DNA of 11,174 nt, taken from positions 1-11,174 of the forward strand of contig JALLPB010001110.1 of assembly GCA_036939975.1 (NCBI GenBank). The letters run 5' to 3'. Source of the stretch: Cyclostephanos tholiformis (lineage: Eukaryota > Bacillariophyta > Thalassiosirophyceae > Thalassiosirales > Thalassiosiraceae). The notes under the pieces were generated by a model. The model did no database searches and was not told where the DNA came from. It saw nothing but the letters and a program-made list of their open reading frames with translations. Both the position numbers and the translations under genes were made by a program. Below are positions 6,888 to 11,174 of the stretch, piece by piece (position 1 is the stretch's first letter; each line of letters begins with the position of its first letter).

Positions 6888-9197
6888 ATGTCGCGCTCTT
6901 CTCCGTCTTCGTCTACCGCGTGTATCTCATGGCTCTGCCCTGATTGCACCTATCCAAATTGGGGGGGGGAAGTGTGTGCTAAGTGCACTTCTCCCCGCCC
7001 CAAGCGTCCGGCGCCGGCGCCCGCGCCCGCCGTATCTGCGCGTCCATCTGCGCAGGACTCTGGTCCTCCCGCTGTGGTGTCCAAGCCCAGGTCAAAGCTC
7101 TCGAGGAGGGGTGCTTCTCCTGTTGCTTCCCGTCGCTTGGCAGGGAGTAGTGCTCGGGATGATCGTGCGCGTCAGCGTGCGCAGCTGCTGTCTACTGTTG
7201 GTCAGGGTGCCCCGGGTCATATGTCCGGGTCTACCACCTCCGAGGAACGTGCAGCCGAGCGTACGCGCGTTCTTGCTGCCGTTGGGAAGCAGGTTGACTC
7301 GACCCCGCCCCATCTCTCTCGCTCTGAGAGGTATAATATCCGCAGTGCTGAGAGGGAGAGGGTCGCTAGCGCCGAGAAGGCTGCTCGCCTGCTCGCGAGT
7401 GTGGCGGCTTCTGTTATGCCCGGTGCGCTCGATGATACTGTTATTGATGCACATTCATTGAGTGATAGTGACGATGCTGTTGGGGAAGCCATAGCAGCAG
7501 ATGGAATTCCAGTCTCTGATCCAGTAGTTGAGGATGTTGATGGTGGGGGAGATTTGTTCTTTTGTGCTGCCGGACGGTTTTGTCGTATTCCAGACGATCT
7601 GTCGCGATCCGGTGAGCTGTTGCATTGTATTAATTGCAACCGCTTAGCTCACGAAAAGTGCTCGGAGCCTCTCCTCCTCCAGACTCCTTGTGATCTTCCA
7701 CTCGCGATCAGCGCTAATGACTTGGATAGGCAGGCTAGGAATCGATTGAGCACTCTTGCACCGGACAAGCAACTGCAGGTTGTAATATGCGTGCTCTGCG
7801 AGAATAAAATTAAAGCCATAAAGGCTCATGGGCCACCCAAGAAGAACGTAGTTTCCCGTCCAAAGAAGCCAGGTAGCAGGCGCTCGAAGCCCTGTAGCGA
7901 CATCGTCACCGAGCTACGTCGTTTGGCTGCATTTCAATGCCAAATCTTTATCTTCACCCAGCACGAGAAAGTAAGTAAGAGCCAACGTGAGGTGCTTATT
8001 CGTGAGCAATTCTACGGATGTGAAGAAAAGCACATCAAAGGTGCATGCCAACAGGTAATCGATGGCGACAATGCATTCAAGGTTCTATATGATGTTCTTC
8101 CTGGCGAAAATGGTATGGAGAGAGTACTGAAGCCGATGTTTCGCGGAAAGCAGGCCACGTCTGCTTTTGTCGCTGGTGTCGATATCACCGTCGAAATGTT
8201 GTCGTTGTATAGCTCTGGTAAGACTTACACTGGTAAAACTATTTGGGAAATGGCGACTAAGGTCCAGCGGTCTGTTAAGAAAGCTATGTCTCTCATTCGG
8301 AAGATCGACTTTGTCAGTGTTGATCGTTCGGGCACAATTGTCCAATACGCCAGCGGAAGGACACCGCAGCAATTCTTTCAGGAGATAGACAATGGGATGT
8401 TCACAATGCTTAGTCCTGAGCGCAAGAATCCACCCGAAACGGATGCCGCTTCCGAATCCTGTCCGGTCAATGAGATTAGTATTGTTCAGGCAGATGAGGA
8501 TGATTCTGCGGGAGAGATACCGGCGCCAATCGAACCTGCTACAATCGACGACGAACTATGGGGTGCACTTGTTCAAACTTGGGAACCAGGTAATTCGGTA
8601 GCACCAGATGGCTTCGTGTGGTTTGGTAAGTTTTCATTCTACTGTTTCGGACCAGCAGCTGAAGACAAGAAGTATTTCTCTCCCACGCTTAAGTTAGGTA
8701 TCATGAGTGGGGCGAGTCCAGAGTCACGGAAAGCATTGGGTCGGCTCAATCAAAGGAAGAATGCTGCAGTACGTGACAATTCCAATAGGAACGCTGGTGG
8801 TGACGAAAGGGGAATGAGTTTGAATCTAAAAATGAGCGCAGGATTAATAGCGCAAAATGAGGACATCAATGCTCAGCAGGACAGGAATTTGAAAGTCGTT
8901 TCTCTTTCGAAACAGATAGACGTTACTCAGAAAGCACTTGACTTTAAAGAACGGATGATGACTGCAATGGAGATGGATAAGGACGAGAAAAGGGCAGTCT
9001 ATAAAGAAATGACAGAGCTTCTTAATAAGATACAACGTCTAAGCGACGAGATGGCGCAACTTACTGACGAACGTAGGAGGACGAATCCTATTGTAGAAAG
9101 TGTCCTACAGCATGCATCGACATCTATGGGAGTAAGGGCGAGTAAACCATACGAGATGGACGAACACTCATTTGTTGAAAGTCTGTTCAATGACTAA
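6888..9197 (+). CDS. Transposon-encoded zinc-finger/coiled-coil partner protein, 769 aa
   Basis: This is not a family I can name. Start: ATG at 6888 in a good context (GCGCCATGT). Domains: a RanBP2-like zinc finger at 15-33 (W15, C17, C20, N24, C30, C33); an Ala/Pro/Arg/Ser-rich basic linker; about three degenerate ~35-residue repeats rich in Arg/Leu/Ala (about 89-180); an acidic patch (182-222); a PHD-like C4HC3 cluster (C226, C232, C247, C250, H255, C258, C301, C304); a basic Lys/Arg/Pro segment (315-335) that could be a nuclear localisation signal; a mixed globular region (336-508); acidic segments (515-560) and a W/F-rich patch (558-586); a short basic stretch SPESRKALGRLNQRK (610-624); then a heptad-like coiled coil (about 672-731). 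Known Harbinger elements carry a Myb-like accessory ORF that helps the transposase reach and bind DNA; this gene has that position, but no Myb/SANT helix set is recognised. Coding is well supported by length and zinc motifs; function is inferred. Confidence 0.8.
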   Translation: MSRSSPSSSTACISWLCPDCTYPNWGGEVCAKCTSPRPKRPAPAPAPAVSARPSAQDSGPPAVVSKPRSKLSRRGASPVASRRLAGSSARDDRARQRAQLLSTVGQGAPGHMSGSTTSEERAAERTRVLAAVGKQVDSTPPHLSRSERYNIRSAERERVASAEKAARLLASVAASVMPGALDDTVIDAHSLSDSDDAVGEAIAADGIPVSDPVVEDVDGGGDLFFCAAGRFCRIPDDLSRSGELLHCINCNRLAHEKCSEPLLLQTPCDLPLAISANDLDRQARNRLSTLAPDKQLQVVICVLCENKIKAIKAHGPPKKNVVSRPKKPGSRRSKPCSDIVTELRRLAAFQCQIFIFTQHEKVSKSQREVLIREQFYGCEEKHIKGACQQVIDGDNAFKVLYDVLPGENGMERVLKPMFRGKQATSAFVAGVDITVEMLSLYSSGKTYTGKTIWEMATKVQRSVKKAMSLIRKIDFVSVDRSGTIVQYASGRTPQQFFQEIDNGMFTMLSPERKNPPETDAASESCPVNEISIVQADEDDSAGEIPAPIEPATIDDELWGALVQTWEPGNSVAPDGFVWFGKFSFYCFGPAAEDKKYFSPTLKLGIMSGASPESRKALGRLNQRKNAAVRDNSNRNAGGDERGMSLNLKMSAGLIAQNEDINAQQDRNLKVVSLSKQIDVTQKALDFKERMMTAMEMDKDEKRAVYKEMTELLNKIQRLSDEMAQLTDERRRTNPIVESVLQHASTSMGVRASKPYEMDEHSFVESLFND

Positions 9198-9233
9198 GAA
9201 ATGAAGTAGTAGGTTGTTAAAGTTACTTTAGGA
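9198..9233. other. 36-bp spacer between convergent transposon genes
   Basis: The two stop codons face each other across 36 bp, so the mRNA 3' ends almost certainly overlap. No AATAAA is seen on either strand here. The overlap could form double-stranded RNA if both genes are expressed together. Confidence 0.6.
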
Positions 9234-10994
9234 TTAATTGTTCTTCGGCCAAACAATTTTATTCTCTTTAAAAAGAATGTCAAAGTGAACGATCAATCTC
9301 CTACGAAATTCGGTAAGAGACATGTTAGATATACTACTCCGCAGTTGTTGCCGCACCCTCTCCTCCGATTCCCTAGCGGCAAAGTCATTGATCCCGCCGA
9401 CAACATCTACCCCAGGACCCATTCCAGATAAATCATAGTTACGTGGATCTAGATTTGTCGACAGCCGAGCTATGCTATACGGGATGTCCTCACGCACACC
9501 TTCAAAATCCGACCGACCCATGGGACCATCCCAATCGCTACCAACTATTACACGGACTCCATTCACCCACTCGTTATTCAGACCGTCAATGTCTAATAAC
9601 CAGTTGTGCAAGGAACAACATGTTTTCCATATGTCATCAACCTTGAGTACTCCATGAAGTCGTATTCCAGACTTCAGAATCCTCCAACGTCCTTTCAGGA
9701 TCCCGAAGGTACATTCTACATCTTTCCGCATTGATTCAACCCACCTGGACCACCTAATTTCGCTAATGACATTGGTCATCGTCATGGGGGGGACAGTACA
9801 TGACCAGTCCAAGTAGCCATTATCTACGATGACGTAAACGCCACTAAACTCTGTCTGCACCACCTCACCTGAACGACCATGGGAGAGCAAAGTAAACTTG
9901 TTTTCAGTTAAAACAGAGGACTCACGAATACCCATTATGAAATCATCCAGGCGGACCATTGTTTGGTCATTCCATCGACCCGGCCCTCCATTAGTCGTGT
10001 GAAGAATCCGTCGTCTATGGTTGCAGGTAAGGTTGAACGTTCGTGTTGTATGACTAGATTTTGGACCAAGATGATTGTTCTTCAAAAAATACTCGCATCG
10101 TTCAGTAGTGATGTGAGTGCAGTCGCAAGAACCAACGCACCCAGGAAACCCAGCGAGTTCATATTCCGCCATATGCGACATAGCCTCGTGTAAATGAACT
10201 GGAGTAACGACATACTTGTCAAAAAGGACGGTACTCCCGAATTGAATGAACTTATGAAAAAAAACACGATGAACTTCCTTGTCAATTGCGGTGGATTCCT
10301 CGATATCGTCGAAAGTCCAACCACGGCCGAGATATCGCAGAGAACCAAGAAGAAGCAATTCAATCGGAGAACTCTTCTTCCCATTGCGCTTCTTGCCGCA
10401 CCAACGAACAAAAAGCGGATTGACCCGGACAGAATCAAGAAGCTCAAGATAGTTGGAGAAAGGTAGTCGAAATCGAGTGCGGAATTTTGCACTAAATTTC
10501 TCGCTCTGCTGAATATAAAGATTGGAAACGTACATGGCATACCAACAAGATTCCTCCGGGGTGATCACCTCCAAGGGGCCATCCTCTGACGAACGACGGG
10601 CCCAGACGCACCTGCGAGCACGCTTCCTTTGCTCTCGACTGGCAGCAGTATCGGTGACATCGGCAGCAGAATGTGAATCGGCGATTATGTCGTCGCCCGA
10701 TATCAAATCAAGAACAGCGCCGGTGACAGATCTCTGGCGAGAACATACGTCAGCTGCATGATCGAGATACTTCTCAATGTCAATCGACCCGTCATGCTCA
10801 TTGAAGCAGTCAAGAATCGAAGTACGGAGAGCAGACCATCCAAGGACGTTACCCTCCGAGTCGGCCATAGCCTCAGCAACTACTGCGCAGCGAGGAAAGC
10901 AACAAAAGGAGAGCAGAGGAGCACCGGAATGCAGCTGAGCGGAGCATGGGCTTGCCGAGAGAATGGAACGGAGGTGAGCCATGGGACCGTACAT
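9234..10994 (-). CDS. PIF/Harbinger-type DDE transposase (HARBI1/PF04827-like), 586 aa
   Basis: The enzyme would cut out and insert the element by DDE nuclease chemistry in the nucleus. The catalytic triad is visible as D291 (GSCDCTHI), D391 (VIVDNGYLDW) and E427 (RKDVECTFGILKGRWRIL), with 35 residues between the second Asp and the Glu. Upstream lie the family's FRTRFRLP motif (171-178) and a helical segment with SPIELLLLGSLRYLGRGWTF (209-228), then WNDQTMVR (341-348). After the Glu come the CCSLHNWLLD helix and a C-terminal tail ending in KENKIVWPKNN. This matches HARBI1 and the Plant_tran/DDE_Tnp_4 group. The longest start is ATG at 10994; ATG at 10982 and 10868 (MADSEGNV) are alternatives, and the first 42 residues have a hydrophobic, Cys-rich look unlike the rest, so 10868 may be the true start. 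No stop or frameshift interrupts the frame, and all three catalytic acids are kept, so it may be active. Confidence 0.93.
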   Translation of the reverse strand: MYGPMAHLRSILSASPCSAQLHSGAPLLSFCCFPRCAVVAEAMADSEGNVLGWSALRTSILDCFNEHDGSIDIEKYLDHAADVCSRQRSVTGAVLDLISGDDIIADSHSAADVTDTAASREQRKRARRCVWARRSSEDGPLEVITPEESCWYAMYVSNLYIQQSEKFSAKFRTRFRLPFSNYLELLDSVRVNPLFVRWCGKKRNGKKSSPIELLLLGSLRYLGRGWTFDDIEESTAIDKEVHRVFFHKFIQFGSTVLFDKYVVTPVHLHEAMSHMAEYELAGFPGCVGSCDCTHITTERCEYFLKNNHLGPKSSHTTRTFNLTCNHRRRILHTTNGGPGRWNDQTMVRLDDFIMGIRESSVLTENKFTLLSHGRSGEVVQTEFSGVYVIVDNGYLDWSCTVPPMTMTNVISEIRWSRWVESMRKDVECTFGILKGRWRILKSGIRLHGVLKVDDIWKTCCSLHNWLLDIDGLNNEWVNGVRVIVGSDWDGPMGRSDFEGVREDIPYSIARLSTNLDPRNYDLSGMGPGVDVVGGINDFAARESEERVRQQLRSSISNMSLTEFRRRLIVHFDILFKENKIVWPKNN

Positions 10995-11027
10995 AGCGGG
11001 GAATCAGTATAAACACCAAGTGGTCTG

Positions 11028-11107
11028 AAAACGTCCTGGAAAATTCCTGGACGTTTTTGGATCACAAAAACGTCCAGAATTTCCCGCCAAAAACGCGGGA
11101 CGTTTTT
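11028..11107. repeat. Right subterminal cluster of alternating GGACGTTTTT motifs
   Basis: Five copies alternate in orientation: AAAACGTCC (11028-11036), GGACGTTTTT (11049-11058), AAAAACGTCC (11066-11075), the diverged AAAAACGCGG (11089-11098) and GGACGTTTTT (11098-11107). The same motif occurs twice in the left flank and I saw it nowhere else in the window. Confidence 0.88.
11041..11082. repeat. Near-perfect inverted repeat (hairpin) in the right flank
   Basis: The arms 11041-11059 and 11065-11082 are complementary over 18 bases with one extra C at 11046 or 11047 in the left arm and a 5-base loop (GATCA). An alternative pairing uses 11028-11036 with 11049-11057, and a further inverted pair is 11089-11095 with 11101-11107. 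Confidence 0.88.
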
Positions 11108-11174
11108 CGACCAGAAGGGAAATCGCCGGAAAATAGCCAAAAGATTCGCCAACTGGTACAACCCTACATACGGC

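Larger units (their letters stand above)
6682..11174. mobile_element. PIF/Harbinger-like DNA transposon with two convergent genes (right end possibly cut)
   Basis: The element holds a Harbinger-type DDE transposase (minus strand) and a zinc-finger/coiled-coil partner gene (plus strand). They converge with 36 bp between stops. That both belong to one element is supported by the motif GGACGTTTTT, found at 6702 and 6759 outside the partner gene and five times (one inexact 9-of-10 copy, one diverged) at 11028-11107 outside the transposase gene. The left border at 6682 rests on TTA followed by GGCCGTTCC. The window ends in ACGGC, whose complement GCCGT matches the left end from its second base, so the right border may be one base beyond the window. 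Inverted repeats longer than about five bases are not evident, so borders are tentative. Length is at least 4.49 kb. Both genes are open with no stop or frameshift. Confidence 0.75.
10995..11174 (-). promoter_or_regulatory. Right subterminal region and transposase upstream region
   Basis: This 180-bp stretch lies before the transposase ATG and must hold its promoter. It contains the dense GGACGTTTTT cluster listed separately and a quieter last 67 bp without recognised motifs. The last five bases, ACGGC, are the complement of bases 2-6 of the inferred left terminus. Confidence 0.55.

Noticed and set aside
7092..7639. Long reading frames on other frames and strand inside the start of the zinc-finger gene
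   Set aside because: The region is GC-rich, which opens shadow frames; they are low-complexity translations of the Arg/Ala/Ser-rich segment with no motif of their own.
10082..10540. Minus-strand 152-residue frame overlapping the transposase
   Set aside because: It is the transposase read in another frame; the transposase frame carries the conserved DDE motifs across the same bases.
11041..11082. Hairpin as a rho-independent terminator or small RNA gene
   Set aside because: The context is eukaryotic, and the hairpin is made of the subterminal transposon motif that recurs elsewhere, which explains it better.
1..11174. CRISPR array, tRNA or rRNA gene
   Set aside because: No spaced identical repeats, cloverleaf-like segments or rRNA-like stretches were seen by eye on either strand.

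Overview
The window is nuclear DNA from a eukaryote. The evidence is a protein gene broken by seven short GT-AG introns (78-138 bp), a AATAAA signal at a stop codon, and a PIF/Harbinger-type DNA transposon. A photosynthetic stramenopile such as a diatom is my best guess. This rests on short introns with GTGAG donors, a leader-bearing protein that looks like the mostly plastid/cyanobacterial DUF1997 family, and the type of transposase. The lineage is inference. I see no prokaryotic operon signals, tRNA, rRNA or CRISPR.

Layout. (1) 1-180 is a G-rich leader for a plus-strand gene at 181-906 encoding a 241-residue protein with a hydrophobic N-terminus and a DUF1997-like body. (2) After a 101-bp tail-to-tail spacer comes XRN1 on the minus strand, from its ATG at 6400 to its stop at 1008. 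I reconstructed eight coding exons giving 1555 residues: 6386-6400, 6061-6247, 5900-5953, 5498-5808, 4272-5410, 3791-4170, 3540-3667 and 1008-3461. Frames join at every boundary, and the acidic catalytic residues of the 5'-3' exoribonuclease family are all present. (3) 6401-6681 is the XRN1 upstream region. (4) From about 6682 to the window end lies a DNA transposon of at least 4.49 kb. It has two convergent genes: a plus-strand 769-residue zinc-finger/coiled-coil protein (6888-9197) and a minus-strand 586-residue DDE transposase of the Harbinger type (9234-10994). Their stops are 36 bp apart. Outside both genes lie copies of one motif, GGACGTTTTT: two in the left flank and at least five, in alternating orientation, in the right flank. 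This ties both genes into one element.

How the parts work together. XRN1 would degrade decapped mRNA in the cytoplasm, and its tail carries short leucine motifs and proline runs of the kind used to contact decapping factors. In the transposon, the transposase would cut and join DNA. The second protein occupies the place of the Myb-like accessory ORF of known Harbinger elements, but it carries a RanBP2-like zinc finger, a PHD-like zinc finger and a C-terminal coiled coil. That architecture is the most novel-looking item here. The element sits 281 bp upstream of the XRN1 start codon, so it may affect the XRN1 promoter. Both transposon ORFs are open, so the copy may be recent or still active.
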